NCBI GenBank assembly: GCA_020746105.1
Contig: CM036626.1
Span: forward strand, 19,581,001 to 19,645,000
Direction: 5' to 3'
DNA length: 64,000 nt
From: Trogon surrucura
Taxonomy: Eukaryota; Chordata; Aves; Trogoniformes; Trogonidae
The notes beneath the pieces were generated by a model. The model was given only the letters and a program-made list of their open reading frames with translations. It did no database searches and was not told the DNA's origin. Below, one piece after another: positions 48,701-58,883 of this stretch; the stretch's first letter is position 1, and every line of letters begins with the position of its first letter. Both the position numbers and the translations under genes were made by a program.

Positions 48701-51700
48701 CTGGTAAATTGATGTTTTCAAGAATGAAATGCAGGTCCATCATCTGCTTAACATCTCTATTCAATCTCCTAAACTCTTGCTGAACCTATAACATACGCTG
48801 CTAGAGAAAATTCTGGACGGCGAGAGAGGCCGAGTCAACGATCAGAGTGACACGCAGTGTAACATCAGCAGAAGTTATTAGTTCCCACATGCAATTTATG
48901 AGTGCAATCAAACACGCGGATGCCAAGAAGTTGGGGAAGAGCTGCAGTATCCCAGGAAACAATCTGCATTATTAAGAACATAACTCCGGTGAAAGTATGA
49001 TTAGCATACAGAACTGCAGACACTTCACTTCAAGACCGTCCTCAACGGTCTCCTCTTCAAAACAGGAAGCGCATTTAAGCCCATTAGAGACTGAACTCTA
49101 TTTTGAGGTTTTACAAATGCAGTTCCAAGGAAACGTGTAGAAACTTATTGATAGAGTAGCTCTGCAGGTAAGCGAAACTGAAGATGATACTCAGACAACA
49201 GTTTTTCTGCAGTCGGTGGGATGGGCTTGGAAAAACATCAACTTGGGGCTCTTCTGGCTCTTTGATAGTACACAGTTCTATATGTTCACCCATAGCTTCA
49301 AATGGCAAAGACACAACCCACAAGCAGGCTGTTACTGGTTTCAGTGTTGGCACACAAGCTGAACTGGGCAGAACCTTTCTTAAATGTGGCATGTTCAGAA
49401 GTCTTTCCATATCCTTCAGAAAATGATACAGAAAGACAAATGTAAACATAATTATTTGTATATTTTGGATGCCTGTCCCACAGAAACACACATCAAATGA
49501 GAAGGAGGGGGTATAAACATAGGCTTTTGACCGTTCAGGTTTACACTCAAACTACTCTTCTGACACATGGGCCCAATTCAGCAAAACACCCGAATGCATA
49601 TTTTGCATTTACTATGAGAGTGATCCTACAATTACATCAAAGAAGGCACATGTGCACCTGAAAATATGCTGATTAGTAAGTTCATCTGCTAAAGACCAGT
49701 TGTTCTATGAACTTGGCATTAGGCAGACCCCAAAGCAGAGAGCTTACAGTCCAGAGACTCTTTAAATTCAATGTTTTCCTTGAACAAGTCCTTATGTTCC
49801 TCTTGACATCCTCTGCCTAGAAACACTAAGTGTTAAATAGCCAGCCTCCACTTTTGAAGATAATTTGCCTTGGGCACCTTTACAAATTGTAGAAAAAATT
49901 TTGGTTGCTGACTTGTATTATTTTTATTGATGTGAAAAATGTAAATGCGATTCCTTATTAAGAAGTGCACTCACAGATTTATTGTGACAGAACATTTTTT
50001 TTCCATATTCTACATGCATCTGCGGTTGTTCTGGCTTAAAACAAAGGACAACCTTTCTAAGAGGTTTGGAGAAATCGCATTCTTTAATAGTGACTCCAAA
50101 AGGCAAAATATGCTGTTGATAAGGGATAAAGAAATGATAAAGGGATAAAAAAAATACCCCCTTTAATATCGAAAGGCTGATGTTGATATTCTTGAAGTCT
50201 GCTAAACCAACAAAACCGCAGCCATTTACAATAAACAGCTTGATGCAGGCACAAAAACCAGAGAAAGCAGGTCCTCTTTATATCATTTTCCAAGGGCAAA
50301 GATTGCTTCTTGATTTAAGATCCTGTAGCACTGTGTACTGTTGTGAGGACTTGAAGAACAGCACGAGTAGTATTATATGTAGGTTGGATCATTCTCACAT
50401 TCAGGAGAGAGTTTTGGGACATTTTCAGTTGTTCCTACTGCTCTAGATTAGTTTACACCGCAGAAAAAGCTTCTCCATGTTGCTGTGGATTGAAATGTGA
50501 TTAACACACGTGTGTAGCCATCAGCACTTATGGCTTTGCTTGGCAAGTGTTGTACTCTTGACTAGGTTGTGAATGTTAGAGACCCATGACAACTCTGAAT
50601 ATTTGCTGGGTACAGGTTTATTCAGCTACTTCTGAGAGGAGCCGGTGAGGAAGAGCAGGAGAGCGAAAACGAAATGAATAACAGCCAATCATGCAGTTGG
50701 ATTTCCACCACCTCCCTTTAACTGACATGTCAGTAATACTCCAAACCTTAAGATTTTTCATTATGGCAATTTTCCTTGTTAATTTGTGCCATTTGCCTAG
50801 ATGCTCAGGGCTGCGTTATGCTGAGGGATGTACACAGTTCTCCACCACCTACTTATATTTTGGGGTACTTAATCAGCAGAATCATTTCCAGAAGTGCTTT
50901 GTGCTCCTCAAAACGATGGCCTTGAGTAAGATATCAGTGTGTTTAATTCACTACTAATTTTTTTCTTGTGTTATAACAGGTCATTTGGCATTGTGTAATT
51001 TCCTCTGTATTATTGTCTGTGATTCCAACAACATATTTTGGTGCATAAAGAGAGTCTAAATGAAAGTGCTGAATGGAAGGGTATAAAGGAGGCTTCTCAG
51101 AGCATTGATGCTACAAGAAAACAGGTTGAAGTGGTATTAGCTTTCAATGTACAGTCTAATAAATGAGAAAACAAAGTAGAAATGAAAAGGAAGTTCTGCC
51201 TCTAGAAAAAAAAAAGGGAATACCAGTAAAAATCTCTCACTGAATATTTATATCCAGTCAAGGCCAGAATTGAGGCAATTAGTTTTCATGAACCTACATG
51301 TTTTAGAGACATAAATGAGTGCATCCTAAATACTACCTGACTCCATGTTAGGAAATTCTAAGTAAAGTCATTATTCTTACATTAAAATATATAAATTTAA
51401 AGGGTTTTTCTTCCAAATATCACTGGTCCTGACTCATAGCTGGTGTAAATTAACATTTCTCCATAAAGCTCCTTATACCACCAGAATATCCAACCCTGTT
51501 TACCCATTAAAACCTGAGAACACCTCCAGAATAGTAAGTTCAAGTTCAAATTTCCTTAGTATATCCGGGAAAAGAAAACAATCGTAAATACTGATTACTA
51601 TTCAAGCTAACACTTGGCTTTTCTGACATGTTTGGAATCTATATAAATTGTCTGCTGCATATCCAGCAGATGCAAGTGTATTGACACTTGCACGCGTGAC

Positions 51701-52560
51701 TTGTTTGGAGTGCAGCGTAATTATCAAGAAATAGAATCAATTTCTAACAAATCATCTGTCATGTGCAAAGCAGGATTCCACTAGTAATTAAGGTAATGAA
51801 AAATATTCATGTTTCTCTCTCTCTTTTTCTTTTACCTGCTTGGTGACACTTGATACGGTCTGATTTTTGAATGAGCCAACAACTCATACATGCGTCCTAG
51901 GGAAGAGTATGAATTGCAGAAGAAACTAATTAATAAACAAAAATAAATTCATCTAAGGCCTTTGCTCCTCTCCCTCTGTAGAACAGGCAGTCAACATGAC
52001 AAAGCCACCAGAAACTCCAGAGCTTTTCTCTTTGGCTTTTGTTTAACAGACTTTTTTAAAATCTCTGAATTCCACCAGCATCCAAACATATTGTTCAAGC
52101 AGAATAGGTAAATAATTCGTGTGCCTGTTCCTATCTCCAGATCATCTTGCACCCTGTCTAGGTGTTAACACAATCTGTTTGCCGCATTGATTATTCTACT
52201 TGGATATAACCCCTATCTTAAAATACATAGATTATGCTGAATTAAGTCCAATTTCATCTAGAAATCAACTGATTATTTTCTTCTTTTCCTCATTACCAAA
52301 GAGATTCTAAATAATAGTAATAAACAAAAATAGCATCACCACGGAGGAAAGGAATGGTAAGGACCATCATTTCACGCTGAATCATTCACTTGTTAAACAA
52401 TAAGCCCGGAAATTAACTTTCCCTCCTGACACACATGCGTGCACATATGCATGCGAATAAAATGATTAGAGACTTCATCTTAGGCAAAAATAATGGCCAT
52501 GTATGGTTCAGCTAATTTTAAAGTCACCCTGGCATTAGAGTCCTGCCTGGCTCCTATTTG
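45701..52560. other. Unique non-coding sequence, no gene recognised
   Basis: The longest frame is 126 codons (49111-49491, minus) and has no recognised domain. A (TA)6 run lies at 46170-46182. A CpG-keeping stretch at 48800-48925 resembles the candidate conserved blocks but is short. A donor-like GCAG/GTAAGC near 49168 has no partner. Confidence 0.5.
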
Positions 52561-52890
52561 TATTATTTAGCATTCAACTTCATTTCGTTGCCAGCTGGTT
52601 TAAATTCATCTAACCTCTAAGCGTTGGTATCCGCCTCGGTCAGCACCGAGCTGGTCCTAACCTCCAGATTTACCGCTGCTCAGCAATGTACAGCCATTAC
52701 AAAATCTAAATATTTCCTGACAGCTCTCCGGGGAAATCTTAAGTTAATAATTCGCTTTCATGGTACTGTTAATACTTTCTGCCAAGCTGAAGACCAGTTG
52801 TTAATAACTTGGCGGATTTCCAGGTTCTCGTCCAAAATTAGCTTTGGTTTCACTTTTTATGCTGTTTACAAAGACGAACCCTGATCCGTG
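52561..52890. other. Candidate conserved non-coding block with three GTTAATA motifs
   Basis: About a dozen CpGs are retained in 330 bp of AT-leaning sequence (for example AAGCGTTGG, TCCGCCTCGG, CTCCGGGG and TTGGCGGAT). The heptamer GTTAATA occurs at 52743-52749, 52768-52774 and 52800-52806. GTTAAT is the half-site of the HNF1-type homeodomain motif. The frame open through the block has no recognised domain. Confidence 0.35.
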
Positions 52891-53388
52891 AGCTTCTGAG
52901 AGGCAGGAGTGGCACGTGGACTCCCCAGTCCCCTTCTGAAGGCTTTTGTCCAAGCCCTACATTCAAAAGGGCATTTCTCCAGCCCTTCAAAACTGAACTC
53001 GTCTGATGTTTACTCAACCACACATTCACTTTGGGAGGAAAGTTTGGTGCATCAGTGGGCGTGCAACCACATTACATTGGCTTTTGGGAATCCCCACTGG
53101 TGCTCACCCCAAGACCAGTATCCCCCAAACCCAGTCTGCATTACATCGTGGCTTCACACCTGCTTTTCTCTTGCCACACAGCTGTCATTGCTTCTAGGTG
53201 GGTTATAAGGCAACAAGGTAAAGTGGCAGTCTGATGGGAGGAAGGAGGTCCTCTTTGAATTGGGGTTTGATTTTTAAGGGATAGCCGTTATGCTATATCC
53301 TGCTGCAAGGTCCAAGGAGACACCAGATGCCCATCATTCTTTACAAGAACTAGGAAGTGCAATGTCACTAAAACTTTTTTTTTTCCCC
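52891..53388. other. Unique non-coding sequence, no gene recognised
   Basis: Short overlapping frames at 52909-53234 show no domain. The interval ends in a T/C tract that could act as a splice acceptor (CAG at 53389-53391). Confidence 0.5.
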
Positions 53389-54714
53389 CAGAGTGAGTTT
53401 TTTTTCAGACATACAAAAAAAGGAGTTAGTTCGAAGGACCAAAACTAGCCTTAGTGAGCATCTTGCTGCAGCTACTACTGAAAATATTTCATGTGAGTTT
53501 AGACATCATATGCAACCCAAGAAGAGGCACTGTAGACATCCTATTCCTATTGCAGTTCTTCAGGAAAATCTGTTGAAAGCTCTTATAAACTCTCTGCCCT
53601 CATAATGCTGGAGCTTAACCCTTCTTGGAGAAGAGTGTATCACCTGCCCAAGTCAAGAGAAGATTCATTAGCATACTTTCAACAGAGGATAAAAGGACTT
53701 GAACACCTTCCTCCGAAGTCCAAAGATGTCTTTCCTCTCCCTACAGCTTCACTGCAGTACCTTGCTGTTCATCAGAGAAAGTCTCCTGATTTTTCTCCTG
53801 AAAGTGAGGCCCAAGATGATTTGTTGCCTTGTAAGGGAGGCCAAGAAGCAGACAAGGGACTTCTGCTGCACCACGTGATTCAAGCTTCATGTTTAACACC
53901 CACTCAATACTCCTCACAGCACATGTTCTGTCCCACTTTCTTTCCTACCTTGTGCCTAACACGCTTTACAGACAAAGCACATCATTCCTTCCCTCTCTCC
54001 TGCAGAAGAGAGGATATGGAAATGAATAGTTTCTTGATAAACTGGCCACAGCAGGTTTGGTTGTTTTGGTTTTTAAGCAGGAGAAGCTGCTAGCCAGGTT
54101 TTGTGATGAGAAGCGACAGGCACCTCTGCTGGGTTTAGGAGTCCAGCATCAGAAACTGTTGGCTACAATTGGGAGGAATAACAAACCACGAGCAACAATG
54201 GAAGCAGAAAGAGAGAGCTCATTTCAGATGTTGGAGCACTAAACCACAAATGAGATTCTCTGCTGATGAATATACAATACATCAAGAAGCCAAGAACAAT
54301 AAAAAGAGGGCCTCTTGGCAGTAAATTCTTGCTGCATACTGATTTAACCAGATCTGAGCCATTGCAGGGAAATCCCCTCAGCCAGTAACTCAGCGAGTGG
54401 GTGCCCAGTAAAGGCATCGGTTGGGTATCTCTTGTTGAGAAGGACAGAGGCATGGTCTTAGGCTTCTGAGAAATACAACAGCTCAACTCTGGCTGGAATG
54501 GAAAGTACCAAGTGAGGTGACCTGAGAGTGCATCGATCCCTCTGTGTACTGTGACTCCCTCCACAGCGGCCAGCTGGAGGTATGGGTGTGTAAGAAATGC
54601 AGGAGCAAAAGATTTGTTATTAAGGATATTACTTTGTTTGAAAGGAGAGCACCATAAAGATATCACAATACCTGTAATATGGATTTTAATAAAAAGATCT
54701 AGGATAGTAAACAC
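53389..54714. other. Region holding the window's two longest open frames; no family recognised
   Basis: A pyrimidine tract ending CAG at 53391 precedes a frame open at 53393-53605. Its stop overlaps the ATG of a second frame at 53605-54093 (162 codons, plus strand, TAATG junction). On the minus strand 54163-54714 is open for 183 codons, the longest in the window, and is rich in hydrophobic residues. None shows a domain I recognise. The region lies just left of the LTR-like block and could be worn-out transposon sequence, a non-coding transcript, or chance. Confidence 0.3.
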
Positions 54715-55252
54715 AAAGCAAGCAAAAGACTAAAATGAAAACACTGAATAGAGGACTTCACAGTGGCACAAATTAAAGCGTTCCTGTGATATAAGGCTCA
54801 TACTGAAGGATGAGATCTTGAAAGAGGTAAAGTCTTCAAGATACCATTGTAAAGGTTTATCAGCAGTTCCTTTATTAACATCCTTATCCTTGAAGAAACC
54901 TGCACAATATCTTTTGATGACATTCTAATTTTGATCCTATTTTATTGAAGATATAGGAATTTTGATACTAACTTCTGTTGGAATAGAATCAGTATTTTTT
55001 ATCATTATTACACTGATAATATTTGGACGGCTGCTTTCTGGAGTTCTTAAGCTTTTACTCGTAGATATGAGGTAGCTATTAAACTTTTCATCTGTGAAGA
55101 AAAATGTACGCTCTTCGGTCTCAGTATTCAGGTATCATTTAGGCATTTAGCTTTAGTGTTTGTGAACACACTAAAATAAATGTGATAATTAGTTTACAGG
55201 TTATATTGGCAGGTTGGTACATTTCTCACTTTCAGACTTCTTCAGAAATTGC
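54715..55252. other. Unique AT-rich non-coding sequence
   Basis: No repeat and no frame of note is seen up to the left edge of the LTR-like block. Confidence 0.55.
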
Positions 55253-56042
55253 TGTCAAAATTTAAAGCTAGGCTGGCCATTAAACTCTAACAGACACTCT
55301 CTGTGATCCCCTCCACCACCCTCCCAGGGTGGGAATCACAGGGGAACCAGAGAGAGAGGCTGTGAGGCTGAGAAAATAAGAACTTGAACCAGTCTAATGG
55401 AAAAGAAAATAGCACTAATAATGAAGATATTGAACTACCTACAGATATTACACAAGCATGCACATACACCCAAAGACACAAGACGATACGTTAATACAGA
55501 ACCCATACCTTCCAGATAACAATCAGGTCCCAAGCAGAAAAGAAAAATTCCCAGGCTGGACTTAGCAGCAGATTGGAGCATCCAAGCCCAGAGTCCCAAT
55601 AACAACCCCCCTAAAAAAAAAAAACAGAAAAAGAGCTGTCCTGCTCCCACCCAATACAGGGTGACGGAAGACAAACCTGGTTGTTTGAAGGGTGCTGCTC
55701 CGTCGCATAAAAACAGGAGCTGGGGACACCAGCAGTGCAGGGAGAACTGAGGAACAGCCACCAGTAATCTTTCCAACACAGCAGGCACTAAAGACCCAGG
55801 ACTCCTATTAGGGGCCCTTATATATCAAGCACCATGGGAAGGAACACTGTGATTGGTCCATTAGGGTCACCTGACCCATTCTCTCCTCCCCATAGGCACA
55901 ACTGTCCCCCCATTCCCATTGTGATTGTCCCCTGGGCCAGGAGCTCCAGAGAACTTTTACCCTGGGGCTCTCAAACCGGGTCATCTGTATGTCATAAAGT
56001 ATGGAACTGAAGATTGATTCACACACTTCAGCTAATTTTTCA
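55253..56042 (-). mobile_element. Probable solo LTR of an avian endogenous retrovirus, minus strand
   Basis: The left edge begins TGTCA-AAATTTAA and goes on to GGCTGGCCATTAAAC. A C-rich segment, AATAAGAACTTGAACC, and an A-rich ACTAATAATGA stretch follow. This order resembles the abundant ERVK-type LTRs of neoavian birds, in degraded form. On the minus strand a CCAAT box (complement of 55852-55856) lies about 30 bp upstream of TATATAA (complement of 55819-55825), as expected for an LTR promoter. No retroviral protein-coding remnant is recognised beside it, so it is probably a solo LTR. The right edge (about 56042) is uncertain and no target-site duplication was found. Confidence 0.55.
55819..55856 (-). 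promoter_or_regulatory. CCAAT and TATA boxes of the putative LTR promoter
   Basis: Read on the minus strand, GGACCAATCAC is followed about 30 bp later by GATATATAAGGG. Initiation would be expected near 55790, transcribing leftwards. Whether it is active cannot be told from sequence. Confidence 0.4.
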
Positions 56043-57559
56043 GGTCTTTTTATGAGACCTTTCCTATCTCAATGTTTGCTCAGTCATTAGTGTAGACTGT
56101 ATTGAGTGGTTAGTAGAGAATGCTGGGACAGAGACATGGAATAGGATGTAATTAAAAGAGCAAGAGGTCTGTCACCTCTGTCCTGACGAGAGGAAAAAAG
56201 ACTTAGATGACCTAGGTATTGTGTTGGAACTAAGGTAGCACTAGATTTCGTTCCTGCCATCTTGAGGAAGGTCACCTCCAGAAGGGGCAATGGCTGGAGC
56301 ATGTGTAGGTCAGTCCAAGCTCCCAGTTCTCCTTTCAGTGAAAGGCTGGTGAATATCTGGATCATCATTCCGTCTGAAGTTAGACTGTCACTCATTTACA
56401 CAGCTGGGCCATGAACTCAGCATGTTCTCAAGTCTAGTAACATAAGGAATAAATTTTGCTGCTTCTGTCTTCATAAATACGGCGTATATGCAGTGGAAGA
56501 CTTAAACTGCAAACAAAAAACGAAATGGAAAATTGCACATGAGGCTAATTCCTCCAGCATGGCTCCAGGATCTGTATATCTGCAAATGCAAAGAGATGGT
56601 AGGTCAATAGCACATCATCTTCTGGTGAACCACCGTGCATATTGCCTACAGAATCCCCTGAGCTGGAATCATCTTTGCCTTCCCTCCGTTGCCGGAAACA
56701 CGGCAGTCATTGCTAAATGCTACGATCGCTGCTGCAAATCTTTCTTTAACGTTATCCATTTAGCTCCAGGAAGCTTTTGTGGCTGGCGTTTTTCTTTTTA
56801 TCAAACAACATAAGATAAATTATTACTCCACTTTGCCTCACTCTGCTTCTGCCTCACTTCAGTTTATGAAGAGTTGCAGGCTAGAAATTCACTTTCAAAG
56901 GCACCTACGCTTATCCCGGTTGAAAATTTAATGTAGAAAACACATTTCCCTGAAATCAGAAGTGATGATTTCTGCTGGGAACAGAGAACACAACACTGAG
57001 AGACAGAGCTGGAGCACGGCTGTAGTAGGGTATGAGACCTTGTGTTTCTTGATATCACATTTCAAGATCTTAAAGATGAGGAGCTTACTCACTGTAAATG
57101 GATGCTGATGCTTGCTGCTGCCTCCAGGAATATCAGTAATGAATACTAATGTTCATGACATAGTTCTACACTACTTAAACTGACACAATTGCTTTTTGCA
57201 TTACATAGAGCAAAACGGGTGACTAACAAACCCCAGTAATTCACTGAATATTTTGAGACAAACGCAGTGATGTACCTCCCTTATTTAAGTGATAAACACT
57301 TCATAGTAGCTTGAATTTGGATTGTCTTACACACAAATGATGTTCCAAAATATAACCCTCCTTGTGAAAGAGACTCCAGAATAGAAATTAATACAAACGA
57401 ATATATCAACTACGTAACTATATATTGTCTTCAACAGACTTGAGGTACAACATGTTCATAGTCAAAGCTGGGCATGATCAGTGGCCACAGAAACCATGGA
57501 AAAGGTGTTATAAAGAGGAATGCAATTACTGGGATCTTATTTATAATGAATTCAGGGCC
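56043..57559. other. Unique non-coding sequence, no gene recognised
   Basis: A minus-strand frame at 56087-56395 and a plus-strand frame at 56493-56813 are each about 105 codons and unrecognised. Several CpGs persist at 56690-56750. Confidence 0.5.
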
Positions 57560-57840
57560 GGCAGTTCCTCTAATGGGTGTAAGCAGTTTACTCGAGTGCC
57601 ATTTAGCATTCTGGGCAGCGTCAACCGGAATTGGTAGGATATTTTAGCTTTACCGTTTCCCTGAAAGGGACTTGTCGATGGGTCTGGACTGAAGCCAACC
57701 CTTGGCACAGCCCAGCGCTGCTCGTGAGAAGCCGCAGGTGTGAAGACATACCCCAAAGAGCAGAACGTCGGCTGGGCAAGGGCACCCTACCAGTCCCCAC
57801 ACAGACTCGTATCCGTGCTCCACACATCCCAGAGTGAGAG
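57560..57840. other. Candidate conserved or GC-richer block
   Basis: CpGs are frequent (AGGGCCGGC, ACTCGAGTG, GCGTCAACCGG, ACCGTTTCC, AACGTCGGC, CGTATCCG). Three short frames overlap, none recognised. It may be a non-coding constraint block or a fragment of old repeat. Confidence 0.25.
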
Positions 57841-58869
57841 ACCAACAGACCAGCCAGGGTTTTATAATGAATAGAAAAAGACTTCAGCACTCTTCAAACT
57901 AAACCAGCTTCTGTGCCGGTTTTATCCCACTACACCACAATGAGTTATTTCCGTCTTTATTTATCATACATGTCGCTGCAAAGAGCAAAAATCACACCAT
58001 GACTTTATATGCAAAAAAAACCCCACAAAACAAAGAGACAGCAGTCGAGATGATTGAATCAAATTATACTTTTGTTTGTACTGTGTATATATGCACAGAC
58101 TCACATACATAGAGATGTATACATACATAAAAAACTAATATGTCTGCATTTCCTAAGTTACAAGGAAACACTAGCAGCAGTGCTGGTACTTGAGCAATCT
58201 GAGTATGTGAAGCAAAATTTTATATTGCCCATGAGACAGCCCTTTCAGAATGATTGCTGGCTTTGCATACTGTGTATAAAGTGAAAAAAAAGAAAGAATA
58301 TGAAAGTACTAGTAAATAAGCTCCAAACGGCATGGTTCATATGAGATAACTGCACCTTTACTGTGCTTTCCTAAGGCTCGGTTAAGCACAAGGGCTCTGA
58401 TTGTATTACAACAGTTATATTCATTATGACTTCAGCAGTTTACAGTTGAAAGGCATTTTTATGCTGATTTGTCAACATCGCAGCACGCTGGGGTTTATAT
58501 CCTTCAGTCTTTATGCTTAGGCTAAATACGGCAAATTCTCTCATTGCCTCTTTCTTACAGAGAGATGGTTACTTACAGGTGCAAATGCCCACACAAACAT
58601 TTGTGCTGTTGCATTAAACCAGGGCAGATATTCACAACGTTCACTCACCGACACCTTCCCAGGGCTGTGCACCTGCCGTGCTCATGGGATGCACGAAGCA
58701 AACGGGTACATCCTGCATCCGTGAGAGAGGAGCCTTTCTGTTTCATCTCTCTGGTTTAAGCTCTCTAATAGCTGCTGTCTGTGAAAATAAAGCCACGTGA
58801 GAAACCAAAATTACTTTTAAGATATGGAAATCTCACGTACTCAACCGCTAGAAGGAAGTGGGGATCCTC
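57841..58869. other. Unique non-coding sequence, no gene recognised
   Basis: Short TA/CA-rich simple sequence occurs near 58080-58130. No gene is recognised. Confidence 0.55.
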
Positions 58870-58883
58870 CGAAGGATCCTTCG
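58870..58883. repeat. 14-bp perfect palindrome with a flanking half-copy
   Basis: CGAAGGATCCTTCG is its own reverse complement. A further GGATCCTCC lies directly upstream (58862-58870), so the GGATCC core occurs twice in 17 bp. Confidence 0.85.

Noticed and set aside
54163..54714. 183-codon minus-strand frame as a membrane protein gene
   Set aside because: It is hydrophobic but has no recognisable domain, signal or splice context. A frame of this length is not far from chance expectation in 64 kb. It is kept only as an observation.
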